Assembly (NCBI GenBank): GCA_013397075.1
Contig: VWZS01000622.1
Span: 120,476 to 184,475 of the forward strand
Origin: Rhabdornis inornatus
Lineage: Eukaryota > Chordata > Aves > Passeriformes > Rhabdornithidae
Reading direction: 5' to 3'
DNA: 64,000 nucleotides
Of the stretch, positions 38,227 through 50,195 are shown one piece after another. The notes under the pieces are model-generated. The model was not told the origin of the DNA and made no database searches. It worked only from the letters and a program-made list of their open reading frames with translations. The position numbers were made by a program, and so were the translations under genes. How positions within the stretch are numbered: position 1 is the stretch's first letter; each line of letters opens with the position of its first letter.

Positions 38227-41066
38227 CAAAGCACTTGAGACTGGTTATCTGAATGAAAACTGCATGATGCTTACATATTCTACCATAGCCAGAGCATTCA
38301 ACAACACTGCAGACAAGGGAGTGTGACATGAGCTGCTATGAACATGGTTATCCCCTCATAAAAAGGTGAAGTTGTTTATAGACATTAAAAAGGTACACAT
38401 CTATAATTCCATCTACAACACAAAACCACAGAAGTACTACATTCAAAGTAAAGTTAAGTGTTGGTCTTAGCCTTCAGCAGTTATGAGGTATTGTTTCAAC
38501 CTGTGATGAGGAATGATCACTGTATTAGTAAGAAAAAGTTTACTCAAAATAATTCTGAAAATTAAAATCAAAAACTGCTTCTGTGCAGTTGACATTTGCC
38601 TAAAGAAAAAAAGATTGAAGTATCAAAAGGTCCTAGTCTTAGTGGCCACTGGAATACTCCAAAACCACATTATCATGGACTTCTTGGGCCTTTCTGTGTA
38701 GCACCTTCAAACAGTGCATAGCCGGGAGATCACAACCAAAAGGTAACTTGGAGCCACTAAAGTTTTTGGACCAGACAAACTCACTGATGGTAGAAATAAG
38801 TACAGTTTCAAGAATGCAATACAGTTGGGCTTATTTTCATTTTCTGTACCTTTTGGTCCATAACTAAATGAAAGCAGGGGAAAACAGTGAAAAAATGTTA
38901 TTTCACATCTACTAACTAATGGCCAATGAAAAAGTAGTAAAAGCTTGGAATCCCTCATTTTGCCTTGCCAAACTGCCTGCCTTCTCTGGGAAATAATGCT
39001 CCTACTCCTCCTCCCCACTTATTTTTCATTGTCCCAATAGCACAGAAAATTGGGGACCTTGTGAAAATCTGGGGACTCTGAAGCCTTTAAGCTCATGCCA
39101 GCAAAGAAAGAGTTTGGAAATGTAAATTAGATCCAGTTCCTCTTTAAATCCAGGGAAAGGAACCTCCTTAGCCCCCACAAGAGAAACTGATGGGCAGCTG
39201 GGTCCCAACTAAAGTGTGCAAGAGAGAAGTGAATCAAAGCAGGGCTCCTCTGTGCTTTAAAATGAACAATTCCAGTTCTTGGTTGTTTCCAAGAGTATCA
39301 GCAGTGAGACAATTGACCTGGCAGGAAAGAGAATATAAAACAAAGCAACAACATGCCCTTCAGGCTTCCTGCCTATTCCATCTCAAAATTAAACAAGGAG
39401 TTTACCAGTTTTCCCAACTTCTTTTTGATAAGAGGAAGCAGTTAAAACAGTGGGAGCACTGCAAGAAATTTATGGAAATTGAAAAGAAAACTAAAATACC
39501 TATGAGAAACATTTTGTTTAACAAAGAGCAAAGTTACAATTAATAGAGAAATGGCTTTTATGAGCCTTTAAAAGCTGATCTTTACTATTTTCTTATCCCC
39601 AAATAAACTAGTGAGAAACTACAATAAACTTCAAACAGAAGCTAAATGCTCAGAATGGAAAGATATGTTGCTTAAAGCCCTGAAAACAAGGCGCTGTGTG
39701 TTTCAAGATAGAAGCAGAGTTGATGAGGATCTAATGACACCTCACTTGAGTTTGTGTTTGCAGACACTCATGCACAAGGTTAGCTGAATGTGCAAGGCAC
39801 AGCATTCAAGGCATGCACCAGTCCAGTGAGGGATCTGCACATACCCTGCTGTCACTGTGAACCAGTGGCCTGGCACGTTTCTTTAATGAGCAAAATCAGT
39901 TTATGAGGTTTTCAAAAATCAACAAAAGGCAGCCAAAATACTGCAAATCTACAATGGGGAAAACATGGAAAGAGGAAAAGTGGACTGTGTTACATGAACC
40001 AAATCGACTTTTTCTAAATGTATTACAAGTGTTGTTTCCAATGACTACTTTTTCGTCTTCTAAGTAACACTTAGCCCAGAGGAAGTTTGAAAGAACAAGA
40101 TCTAATCCCCTTGAAGAGAGAAGCTTATAGTACAAACACTGGAAGACCCTTAATTACAGGACAGATGCCTTGGCAATGTTACAATAACAGTAGTAGTCTA
40201 TGAATGAGTGATAAAGGAAGTATTTAAAATCACTTATACTTCTAACTAGTAATAAAACGTCCACAGATGAACTAACAGATATTTTGCCCTACTTTTCTTA
40301 TGGAAAACTACTTTCAATGAAAATTATTACTTTATCCAACTTCTGTATATTTCTAAAATCTTTCATATACTTCTAAAAATCTTTTTTACCTAGATCACCT
40401 GTTTATGCCAGTTATTTTCCCCAAGTACTGTTATCTGTGCACATCTGTTTGTAAATTTTCCCTTCAGCAAACTTCCAGCAAAATACCATACTGCCTCTGG
40501 CAGGGTTATGCAGTGACTTTAAGAGAGACTCAACTACCTTGTTGAGTCAACTACCTCAACTGTGTTTTCACTTAGCAAAACCTCAGGAATAACCTATGCA
40601 TTAACATGAAACTGCTTGCCTTTTAGGTATCCTATTAAGGTTCTCAGTGGCTGTGCTCTTCCATTATGTGAGGTCAATAAACAAGCTAAATTAGACTCAT
40701 AAATTCTTTAGACATTAGTTATTTTTTAAAATTCAAGGTAACACATGGAATTCCTCCTTTACAGACTATATTATTTTTGTGCGTGTAAAATTTTCTACCA
40801 AGGATGATCGCAATGCAAGAAAGCAACATGCAGTGTGCAGAAATAGTGGTAAACAAAGAGGAACTTCCTACTTCAGTAGTTAGACAACTTTACTGGAAAT
40901 AGCTGTGCACCTGATTCACAGAACATTTATTTTAACCAAAGGACATTCTGCATTAACTCTGTATGAACAACATATCACAGCTCAGCCTTGATACTACACC
41001 ATAATTAAGCTGTGACAGAGTGAGCAGGTACAGCGATGCGTGGGAACCTCTTCTTTCTCTTGGCTT

Positions 41067-41219
41067 TCACATTCTTGAAGGTTCGGAGTCTCTCTCTTCT
41101 AGCAAGTTTATTAGAAGGGAGAAGCTGTCTTTTACTGCCTCCATATCATCCAAGGAGCAGGGTTTAAGAATCCAGCGCTTTCCACGTGCAAGTGGCTCAA
41201 GTTCAAAATATTTTTTTAT
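41067..41219 (-). CDS. Candidate last coding exon, unidentified protein
   Basis: Read on the minus strand, a strong acceptor (a T8-containing pyrimidine tract, then 'cttaatag') is followed by 50 codons and TGA. The peptide starts IKKYFELEPLARGKRWILKP. It continues through an acidic, helical-looking stretch (DDMEAVKDSF, then LLINLLEERDSE) and ends PSRM. The exon is phase 0 at its start. The segment and the first bases after the stop keep several CpGs in AT-rich surroundings, which suggests constraint. I do not recognise the family. A C-terminal helical tail is all that can be said. The plus strand is open here as well (41020-41226), but it has no comparable splice site. Upstream exons probably lie at higher coordinates; 47278-47359 ends in the matching phase 0. 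Confidence 0.5.
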   Translation of the reverse strand: MKKYFELEPLARGKRWILKPCSLDDMEAVKDSFSLLINLLEERDSEPSRM

Positions 41220-44200
41220 CTATTAAGAAAAAAAAGAGAGACCAATGTATTATATTATGACAACTATCTGTCTCACATCCAAAAAAACCAAACCAAACTA
41301 AACCAAACAAAAACATGTAAAAAAATCAAGATATTAATTTTTAGAATCTTAACAACAGCTGTTCTTATAATACAGGTTATATGACATGACCCGAAAGTGT
41401 TTTCTTTAGGGGTGAGTGACCTGCTTGGAAGCTACCATTCTACCCATACATTTAACAGCATGAGACGGCTGAGGAAGAATTGTATTGACTTGAGGCAAAC
41501 AGCAAAGCACATGAAACATGTGCTCAAAAACATCCAAAACAGCAAAAGTAAATAGGAAAATTGAGGTTGTGTTTGTATTTCAATGTTAAAAATGTATGTT
41601 TCATTATACTCTTATTGGTAAACACTAAAGATATAGAATTTGTCACCATACCACTGTAACTTCACAAATTAAACATAAAAAATCTACAGATCTTAAACAT
41701 TACAGTCAAACATCTGCTATTTGTCAAGTACAGCATCTCTCTGTGACCATAAAAATCCTACAAAAATAAAAATTCTTCCAAAATTACTTAGTTTTTCTAA
41801 AATTAAAAATAGAAAACTAACACACTAATTTAGTAGAATAATAAGTATTATACATGAAACATGATGCAGTTTCTTGGAAATAACAATCATTACTGACATT
41901 GCAGCAACTGTCAAGGCACAAATACAGACCCAGAAAGACTGAGAAAGGAAAGATTTTAATTTAGTAGTATACTCCAATCACTTTTCAAAATAGAAAGTAC
42001 AATATCAAAACATGTTTTTGATGTCTCTTAGAAGAGAACAGTAGCCTGCAGGTTATACTGGTCCGCAGTTTACTGTTTTCATTAAAATTTTAGCCTTTAA
42101 AGGTATTTGACCCAAAAGTCTACTCATGTTTGACTTGTCCAATAGACTTCTGGTTTTTACATCCAAAACTATATCCTTCAGTTTTTGCTGCTGTCCATAT
42201 ATCAATGGAAATACTTAGTCCTGTCTTAGTTTGCACATTCTTGTTCATTTAATTATTGCCAAATACTCCTAATTTTCTTTTAGCACAGAGTGCACTGTAA
42301 ATATGCAGCGCAATTACAGGAACATTACTCACAACATGGTAGGCAGTAGAGGCCCTAGACAAGCAACTGAAGCCACACTGTGTAAGGCTCTGTATGAAGA
42401 AGGAATAAAAAGAGGAAGGGGAAAAAAAAGGCTTTCAAAGTCTCTACAAATTGCGACATCTCTCTGTAGCTTTTACAGAGTCTGCTGGTAGATAAACAAC
42501 AATTTTGTTTATCTATTGATGTATTCTAATAGAAGAAACCAAGTTGAGTTATATCAACTCACATAATTCAGAAATCAACTGTGATCATGTGTCAGACAAG
42601 CTTTCTTATTTTTTAGAAAGAAATTTCAACCAGAATGTTTAGTAACAAATATCAGGGGAAAAAATGGTGGTTTTGAGATGAGTACTTCTGCTCAGCCAGA
42701 AATGACACAGTGAAAAATTTTAAATCTCTTTTCATCACAGTAGAATTGTACCAATAACATTTGAAAATGAAGTGCGGTACTTGACATTCACTTCCTCTCA
42801 AACAAATTTTAGAAAACATACAAGTTGAAATAAATGGGACTTCAACAAATCAGTATTTTAATCAACATACCTACTTTTTAGCATTGCTGTCTCAGTGCCA
42901 CACTAGTATCTGATATGTTAGCACAATTATATGTCGTAAAAACCAAAATACTAATATCTATAAGAGATGTATTGCAACTTTCCCAGCAGCTTGAATTTAC
43001 CCTTATTAATATACTGAGTTAATAGCACTGCTCACAATATTGGAAAAGCAGGGTAAGGAAGCTCTATTCAAGCAGCCTCCTTGACTGTCAAACGAGGGGA
43101 GGAAGTAAAAGCTGTATGGAAGAACAACAATGCAAGGTGTCAGTGCAGCTAGTGGATAGAGCTGCTTACTGATGTTAAGCTGACAAATATGGCTGAGTAA
43201 TCTAAGATGTTTGAGACCCACAATCCAGAAGATGTCCACCACACCCCCTCTACTGGAAGACTATTGCCATCAGACCCTAGAGCTCACTGAAGTCAGTCCG
43301 CAATCTTCTTAACACAGCCTCTTGAATTAGGGCTCTGCCATAGGAAAGAAGATCATTACATTGTAAGGACAGCATTTGGGTTTAAAGGTAGAAACACATG
43401 CTCAAGGAAATGATGTCAGTAAGCAGACTAGCACTGAGTCTTGTGCATTTGTGGGCAAATACAACAGAATTTTACCAAGGCAGCCTCTAGCCAAGAAAAA
43501 CACAATGCCTTTAAGCTATACTTGAGTGACTGCAGATGCCAACAGTATCAACTGTTTTAGTGAAATAAATTTTGCAAATAAATTATTGGACACCCAAAGT
43601 TTATGAAAACGTATTTTTTTCTGTTTCTATCTGTGTAACCAAAAATGTTACTAAATTAGTGATGTGCTGTTATCATTTCCCACAGTAAGGAACTGTTCAG
43701 AGTATCTGCATTAATAGGTCCTAGATGAACACTGAAATGAAAATGTTAAGCAGTTGTTTTTAAAATGTGATGGTTTGATACTGGTATGAAAGCAGAACTG
43801 CTTATATTCACAAGTAAGAGCTATTTAAACCATACTTTCTGCAGAAAAAAAAATAGAGATTTGCTAGATGACTCATGCCTAATACAAATCTAGAAAAATA
43901 ACACTAATTGGCTTACAAATAATAACTAACTAAACCAGAAGTAGCACAGAAGTGATTTTTCACAACCCAAGGGACACTTTGTGGTGTGTTACTGTATTTC
44001 CTCATTTAAACTTCACACCACAATGGAGTCCACTAAACCTCAAGGTTTTGCAAGCAGGCTCTCTGGACATTGAAACTTCCAGAAAGAAGTTTGCAGACAC
44101 AAATATTTTCCAATTTACTATAATTTCTCCTCCCTTTAACTCAGAAGAAGTTATTCTGTTCTAAAAGCAAGTACTTTTTTTAGACTTGAACCATTTTTTA

Positions 44201-46259
44201 CATGCAACAGATGAAACACGCGAAGATTGACACAATCAGATGCCCAATTCTTTTTACACAGTTGACTTTTCTGCTGGAATGCACTCAGCTCTCCATCCAC
44301 GTTTGTTTTTCTAGTGCCTTTCTACTCCACCGACCATCATCCACACTCATTCCCTGCAGTTTTCCTAAGAGGATGTACACTGATCACCAAAATCTCCAAA
44401 GAAAGCTGGACTTCACTGAATACTCACACACCTAGGTAGCTCTTGCATAATCAGCAGTTACTATTTTACAGCTCCCTTCAATCACAGTAGCACAACGGAG
44501 TGGGCTCCTAAGAGAAGCTCTTCTGTCTCTGCACAAACAGTGAAAAGCTTTCTGGCTGTTCATGGATGCTGAAGTGAAATATAAAGACTCAAACATGTTT
44601 CAGAAGTCTGATGCATGAGATGAGCATTTACATACCAGCTTTACATTTTCAGGAGTTTACTTTGAGATTACTAAATTTTTAAGATATAGTTTTAGAAGAA
44701 ATTACAACCAGTTAAATCTAATTTTAAGACTACTTCACAAATTTTTACAGGATCTCACTGTATATCTTGACTCCACATGGGGGCCTTATTTTATAGAGAA
44801 CCTGACATTGTATTTATGCCACATTCTGAAGTCAATAAAATCGAACAATACACACTTGCAATTCCCACTCTTCCCACACTCCACCTTCTAAGTCCTATTC
44901 TACTGGCACAATACACTAAACATATGGTTATCAAATGTTGCTTAACCTATGTGCTAGAAAAGTCAAGACACAATAAAAAGGATCAGTGCCCAGAACCTCA
45001 GCTGGTGTAAATTATCAATGCAGTGTGGAACTGATGTTACTAAATTGATATACGTAAGCTGAGTAACCAGGCCCTGCTGAAAGCTTTTCTATGTTCTATT
45101 ACTGAACCTCATCATTTAGTCAGTTCACCACCCACGTGAACATAAGATCTATTGGAAAACTTAGATGTTTTAATATATGAGAAATCACTATTACTCAACA
45201 TTTAAAAAAAGCTGATTGAAAGCATTATTTTTAATTCAAATTCAAAATTATACTACCAAATTTTATCAATACAGAAAAGCTTCCAGACCACTGTGACTAA
45301 TCTATTGTAAACAAATACAAAATTCAGATAGTCACTTACATTACCAGGCTGGTAAATAGATAACTTAATGAATAAAATATTTTTTCATTCATTGATGTTT
45401 TATTGAAAATTTTCACTGGGACAAAAGAATTGTAACAAAACATGTATATTATGTTCAATCGCAGGCTGCCTGGTCTTGTCAGTGTCCCCACTAGACTAAA
45501 TTTCTGAAAGACTTTCACAGGATTTACCAAGTATTACTGCAAAAGGGTGACTGATGAAGGTACGAATTAAACTAAAATAATCTAATTTGCTGAATCCATG
45601 TATTAACCATAAGACACTAATCCATTCCAAATCTGCGTGGACAACAAAGTAATAATGGGAGATTGAAGTGGCCCATACTAACACTGAAAGTTTCACTGAG
45701 CTGTGATGCTGATAATATCTTTTCAGACATCACAAAAATCTGCTTTTTGGAGCAACCATTTAGAAGATGCAGGAGAGAGAGGGAATTTTGCTTTTCTGCT
45801 TACTGGCTCTATGAACAACAGACAAGCTGCCTATAACAATTCATGTGCAAATTCAATATATTTGGAGAAGAGAAAAAGCCAAGAGTACTTTACTTTACAT
45901 AGCATTAAGTTTTAAAAAGGGAAACTACATAAAATTTGGAACTTAAAGAAAATGAACTGTGCAGCTAAAAAAGTAAAATGCTTGCAGGTGGCACAGAAAA
46001 AATACCATAATTAGAGGCTCAGAGTATATTTATACTGCTTCAGAAGACTTTAAAATAAACAAAAAATTTCACCAATTGCAGTACAGAAAACGATGGTATT
46101 AGAGGTAAAAGAAGTCATGTCTAAAAAAAGAGAAGAGAAAACTAAAGAAAGGAATTTCTGGCATATTAAATAGAAACCACAAATGTTGACCTACTAACCA
46201 TAGAGTAGAACTCATTACTTAAGTCACCACTGATGCTAAAAAGTAAATTGAAATCCACT
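41220..46259 (-). other. Probable intron or intergenic; no exon supported
   Basis: About 5 kb without an exon I can defend on either strand. An AAACC-type simple repeat lies at 41281-41313. The minus-strand frame at 43006-43242 and the plus-strand frames near 43952-44435 lack paired splice sites. If the exons on either side belong to one minus-strand gene, this is its last large intron. Confidence 0.4.
41281..41313. repeat. AAACC/AAACT simple repeat
   Basis: Short A-rich repeat of AAACC and AAACT units, just inside the intron behind the acceptor at 41220-41221. Confidence 0.8.
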
Positions 46260-46412
46260 CTAGCTTCTGTTGGTGTTCTCCACTGCAAACTGCATAGCCT
46301 CCTGAGCTGCTACATGTACTTTTCTGCTGGTTCTTTTCTGAGTGCAGTGATTTATAGGATAGTGTGGAGTGGGCTGATAGCCACTTAATCTTAAATCAAC
46401 TAGTTCAATCCA
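46260..46412 (-). CDS. Candidate alternative terminal exon, unidentified
   Basis: On the minus strand, a branch-point-like 'gtgttaactcc' and acceptor 'tgtatgacag' are followed by 50 codons and TAG. The peptide begins WIELVDLRLSGYQPTPHYPI and closes with KVHVAAQEAMQFAVENTNRS. It opens in phase 0, which is compatible with the candidate exon 47278-47359. Because a stop closes it, it would be an alternative last exon to 41067-41219, or the 41 kb exon belongs to another transcript. No poly(A) signal was assigned to it. Family not recognised. The pyrimidine tract is weak, which lowers confidence. Confidence 0.35.
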   Translation of the reverse strand, partial: WIELVDLRLSGYQPTPHYPINHCTQKRTSRKVHVAAQEAMQFAVENTNRS

Positions 46413-47277
46413 CTGTCATACAGGAGTTAACACATCCATGCTTTTCCTGAAAAATCTGCTAGAAAGCTCCTTATCTGACAGTCCACTTGGCTAAAAAGGA
46501 CCTCCAATCTGAGCAGAGCAGCTGTAATGTGCACAACTCTCAGCCAAAGTTTTGTAATATTTATTCATCCTACAGAGACACTTCACTTCTCCTGAAAAGA
46601 TACTTCACGTATGCCTGCTCGTATGCTTCTTCTTAACAGTGATCTCATCCTTGTCTAGAGGGATCCTTGTAATGCACCTATGCATCATAAGCACTCCTCC
46701 TAAAGCACCTGTACCTCATGTTTATTGATTCCATATGCAATCTCTCTCACACAGCAGGGAGGGGAATGAAAGTGCCTCAGCTGATGAGAAGGGATGGTGA
46801 TGTGCTGAGGTCTGGAGCAACCTATGCACAGGGCTACTCCCAGGAATGCCAGCTGAGGTCCAGCAACACTATTAGCCACAGAAATGCTTTTATACTCTAG
46901 TTCTTTGAGGATACATATTTCACTGCTCACCAACTTTAATGTGCCAAGGAATCCAAAGTCTGTATGTACAATGTCAAAATTTTGCAATGAGTCCATTAAG
47001 TACATATTATGATAATCAGATTTATGTAATTGAACTGCCTTTTTTTTAAGTTTAAAATATAACCTGCTGAAGTAAAATCAAAAGAAAAAAAATCTGTCTT
47101 CTTCAGCATTTCTGTGTGATAGCAGGGTAAGCAATTTCTCTAGACAAGATTACAAAACTATCAGAGGCCTTTTAACACATCTCACAAGTAGTGGTGAATG
47201 CTTTACAAATTGTAGTTTGTACAGCTTCTCAATTTCTTTATTTTTTTTTCCAGATTTCGCCTTTCACAAAAGACTAC

Positions 47278-47359
47278 CTGAAACACATCCAACTGAGCTT
47301 TGTAAGAGAGCCGGATGATATTTTTGGCTTCTAAGTCTTTACAAAGAGGAATACAGTCA
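47278..47359 (-). CDS. Candidate internal exon
   Basis: On the minus strand, acceptor 'acattactttaag' is followed by one base and 27 codons (DCIPLCKDLEAK, then NIIRLSYKAQLDVFQ) up to a TTTCAG/GTAGTC donor in phase 0. A second acceptor inside it ('cctctttgtaaag') is also good, so its start is uncertain. The plus strand offers a competing reading behind 'tttttttccag' that ends in a stop at 47333, but with no downstream partner. The family is unknown. The phase fits the exon at 48366-48416 before it and either terminal exon after it. Confidence 0.35.
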
Positions 47360-47596
47360 CTTAAAGTAATGTACACAGTGCCTTGTGCACGTTTCCAGCC
47401 TTGTTATCTCCAGTGGCCACAAGTCACAATACTTTTCAGATTGCAAGTGATAGTGGAAAGAAATGTATTTTAAAGAAGATAACTAACTATTCAGAATTAA
47501 GAAACAGGATGCCTTACAAATCTGCAGAGCTACACAATTCCAGAGAGCACAGAGTATTTGCAAATGCAGGCATGAGACGAAAAAAGGCGGAGTGAG

Positions 47597-48211
47597 CTAA
47601 AGACCTGGAAGGTTTTTAAAACAGAAAAGTTGGGATTTTTTTTTACAGATAGACAGACTCATGTTACAATGGGTCTGGACAAATAAGATAGATGAGAGTG
47701 AGGACAGAAAATTGCAGAGGTTGCAGAAGTACCACTGAGATTTGTATGTGGACGAAGCAAAGATAGACTTTGAGAAGCTGCTAGGATCCCTCAACTCTTT
47801 GCATACACTCTTTGTGTTGCCACACAACAGTGAACTACAGCGCATCAGATTTTTTTTGTTAGATTCTGTTATTTTGTACAAAAGAAATAGTAAATCATGT
47901 GTAGCTGCCAAAAACATACACCTACACTTTTTCTTCCACGCCTTATTCACCCAGGATACTCCTTTCATGTAAGCATGTGCTTTTCTTACAACTGGAAGAA
48001 ACAGAAATAACATGAGAGGAGCAGCAGCACACCTATATAGAGAAAACCAGACTTCCAGATGGAGGTTCCTATAACCATATAACCAGAAGAAACAAAACAA
48101 GTGCTCACAATTATCTAGCCCTAAAGTGAGTGAAACAGCATCTCGAATGATAAGGGCAACAACAAGAACAGAGAAGAAGATACTGTACAAAAATGCATGC
48201 AATGAAAGCAT
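47597..48211 (-). other. Long open frame, 204 codons, probably chance
   Basis: This is the longest stop-free frame in the window that starts at ATG. Its N-terminal half is hydrophobic (MLSLHAFLYSIFFSVLVVAL, then further Phe/Leu/Val-rich stretches). A-rich plus strands give exactly this composition when read in antisense, and no splice sites, homology or promoter were seen. It lies inside the intron of the candidate gene on the same strand. An unannotated membrane-protein exon cannot be excluded by eye. Confidence 0.2.
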
Positions 48212-48365
48212 AATAAAGTATTTTTCTTTAATGCTTCTTTAATTTTTTATTTTACTTCAAAGAATTACTCAGAAGTTACTGCTCCTTTTGCTTTCTCTCT
48301 TACCCACTGTGTTTTATTAAGTACTTTGGCTTGCCACAGATACTGCCTGACAGTTATGCACTTAC

Positions 48366-48416
48366 AGGTAAAGCGTTAGAGTATAACATCCCAAAGAGTA
48401 ATGCTGAAAATGAGCC
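48366..48416 (-). CDS. Candidate 51-nt internal exon
   Basis: On the minus strand, acceptor 'ctttctttaaccag' and donor CT/GTAAGT are both close to consensus. In the phase demanded by the exon before it (one base, 16 codons, two bases) the peptide is AHFQHYSLGCYTLTLY. Another frame is also open (SFSALLFGMLYSNALP), so the frame is decided only by phase chaining. Very short exons are easy to find by chance. Confidence 0.25.
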
Positions 48417-48878
48417 CTGGTTAAAGAAAGCTATTTGGAGGAGATCTAAAATTCACATATCTTTTCTCCTCCACATAGAGCACAGACCCAAAAATGCCAA
48501 CTTACTGTTTATAAGGACAATTTTCTATTTTAGTGTATTCTTAGCACATCCCAGTATATTCTTAAGCTGTACCAAAAATAACTGATTGAATATAAGATCT
48601 AAAGATTTAAATAAGATTTAAACTTAGGATAACTCATTTAAATTACTATCGTTGCCCTAATCTGTTAACAAAAAATATAGAATGGAACACATCCAAAGAT
48701 AATTTTACAGGAAATCCACTGAAAGATTTTACTATACCAGCAGTCATCTCCTCTCTACCATCCCTCACTCAGGTTTGTTTTTGTTATAACTTCAGTTAAA
48801 TAGCTTAAGGAATACAAATAACTAGTAGAGACTCAACACTCAAGACCTTTAGGAAAAAAACATCTTTCAGAGACTTAC

Positions 48879-49025
48879 AGAGCTTTTGTAGCATCCTTTT
48901 TTTTAATATGCTGCAGGTATTCATGGTTTACTTCAGAATATAATACTACTGACAGAGTATGCTGATTTCAGCAGCAAAATATGCTAGTTTTATATACAGA
49001 TTGTGGTTTGAACTAGGAACAAAAT
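48879..49025 (-). CDS. Candidate internal exon with a frame conflict
   Basis: On the minus strand, the acceptor 'gtgtacttgtgtttcag' and the donor CTCT/GTAAGT are both strong. The first half is open in one frame (FVPSSNHNLYIKLAYF, then AAEISIL) and the second half in another (VVLYSEVNHEYLQHIKKKD, then ATKAL). The length of 147 is one base short of keeping a single frame. Either a base is missing (sequencing error or real frameshift), or the true exon begins at the internal acceptor 'ctgctgaaatcag' (exon 48879-48962), or one half is chance. The second half is the more convincing. Confidence 0.3.
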
Positions 49026-49083
49026 CTGAAACACAAGTACACAAGTGCTGAGATTTTACCCTCCTCAACCCAGAAAAGTTTAC

Positions 49084-49204
49084 CTGCGATGTTGAATGTC
49101 CAAATAACTTTTAGAGTAAGAGAAGTCCAAAGATCAGTCCTAATTATGACATCCTTTCTGCAAATAGCATGTCTTCTGTTCAGATAACAGTTAAACAGTA
49201 TTTT
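49084..49204 (-). CDS. Candidate internal exon
   Basis: On the minus strand, acceptor 'tgcacttctccag' leads into 40 codons (KILFNCYLNRR, then DLWTSLTLKVIWTFNIA) and a GCAG/GTAAAC donor. It leaves one base, which the next candidate exon completes to GAT. An alternative acceptor ('ctcttactctaaaag') inside would make a 24-nt exon in another frame. No family recognised. Confidence 0.27.
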
Positions 49205-49530
49205 CTGGAGAAGTGCATATGTGATGATTCATCTGCATTTGCCTGAACATGCACATAAATCTAGCACTTGAACAAATAACATCTGTATACTGTGCCCACG
49301 TCTGCAAAGCACCAAAACACTGTATGGACCTGTACCCTTGTATCAGCAGCAAAGAACAGGATTTCTAAGGGCTTTGTGGTTGGCTCCCCACATTAACACT
49401 GCTAACACTGTTCCAGCAGTCACACTGAGCACAAAAGAAAAGCCACTCAGCAGCAGCTGTGGTTCTGTGAGATGTGTATTCCCACAAGCAGACACAGACA
49501 GCAGTTGTGCCTATTCCACTTGCTCCTTAC

Positions 49531-49697
49531 CATCTACAGAGCACAGAATGTTAGTATAGGATGGTTCCAACCTTGTTTTGGGTCCTTTGCCAATGGAAGA
49601 ATTATTTGTAATAAAAAGTCTGCGCAGAGACAATGGAAGCCCTGAACTAACTGCAATTAACCATTTCTTGTTCAAAAGCAGAACCTGTCTAATAAAT
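49531..49697 (-). CDS. Candidate internal exon
   Basis: On the minus strand, acceptor 'tattttttcaaacag' with a plausible branch 'cttaac' precedes one base and 55 codons (FIRQVLLLNKKWLIAVSSG, PLSLRRLFITNNSS, KTRLEPSYTNILCSVD), then a strong GATG/GTAAGG donor. Open sequence continues upstream to about 49,909 in a different frame (LVLEKLGGLQTLWHSDSQ), which is either a separate exon, a one-base frameshift in a run of five T near 49,711, or chance. Downstream, acceptor 'acatctcacag' at 49465 opens a compatible frame (LLLSGFSFVLSVTAGTVLAV), which meets TGA at 49345-49343 without a good donor. Family unknown. Confidence 0.33.
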
Positions 49698-50047
49698 CTG
49701 TTTGAAAAAATACTTGTTAAGTAAAAATTGTTCCCAGGGGCCATGCCACTGCCAGGTTCAGTTTCTGGCTATCAGAATGCCACAGGGTCTGCAACCCTCC
49801 CAGCTTCTCCAGCACCAGGAACTTCTGTGGAACCTCTTTCTGAGGATTTCTTTCTGCCCTATGGTTAGAAGATGCAAGTCTGTACTTTGTGTTTTCTAGG
49901 TCCATGCCTCTGAGAAGATTAATGCCTTCAAACTCACAGCAAGCCACCACTTAAAACTACTATTCCAGGCAGCTCCAACTCATCTATTTCTTGATACTTT
50001 TTAACTCCCACCTAGAATTACGGAAGAATCCCTCCAGGCTCTCTCAC

Positions 50048-50195
50048 CAGGGCTTGCTGGAGTAAGGCCCTCTCCCTGCCTTCAGATTTATTTATAATGC
50101 ACAAGGATACCAAGAGGAAAATTACACAGCTCAATTCAGACACAGTCCTGTACACAGGAGAACATCCACGTGCAAAACAAATCTTGTCACTCACC
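50048..50195 (-). CDS. Candidate internal exon
   Basis: On the minus strand, acceptor 'ttcttatcattttag' is followed by one base and 49 codons (VSDKICFARGCSPVYRTVSE, then a hydrophobic stretch and KSEGRERALLQQAL), with donor CCTG/GTGAGA in phase 0. Its opening phase matches the end of the 51204-51440 candidate. The alternation of hydrophobic and polar runs would suit helical repeats, but no repeat family is identified. Confidence 0.35.

Larger units (their letters stand above)
37370..41066 (-). other. Candidate long 3' UTR of the minus-strand gene
   Basis: The 3.7 kb between the candidate stop codon (41069-41067) and the candidate poly(A) signal hold no coding exon I can support and no CR1. 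They contain several A-rich simple repeats, such as AAAC-type units at 38203-38226. Other AATAAA hexamers in minus orientation occur inside, for example near 38163, so shorter 3' UTR forms are possible. The assignment rests on the terminal exon and on the poly(A) signal. No conserved UTR motif is claimed. Confidence 0.3.

Noticed and set aside
45336..45530. Minus-strand 64-codon frame near a GTAAGT donor at 45,335
   Set aside because: The frame that reaches the donor has a stop close upstream and no acceptor between.
47258..47335. Plus-strand terminal exon behind 'tttttttccag' ending in TAA
   Set aside because: It has a good acceptor but no upstream plus-strand partner. The minus-strand reading has a donor and phase-compatible neighbours.
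49541..49580. CR1-tail-like phrase 'gtataggatggttccaacc'
   Set aside because: Too short and too diverged to call a CR1; no adjoining CR1 body.
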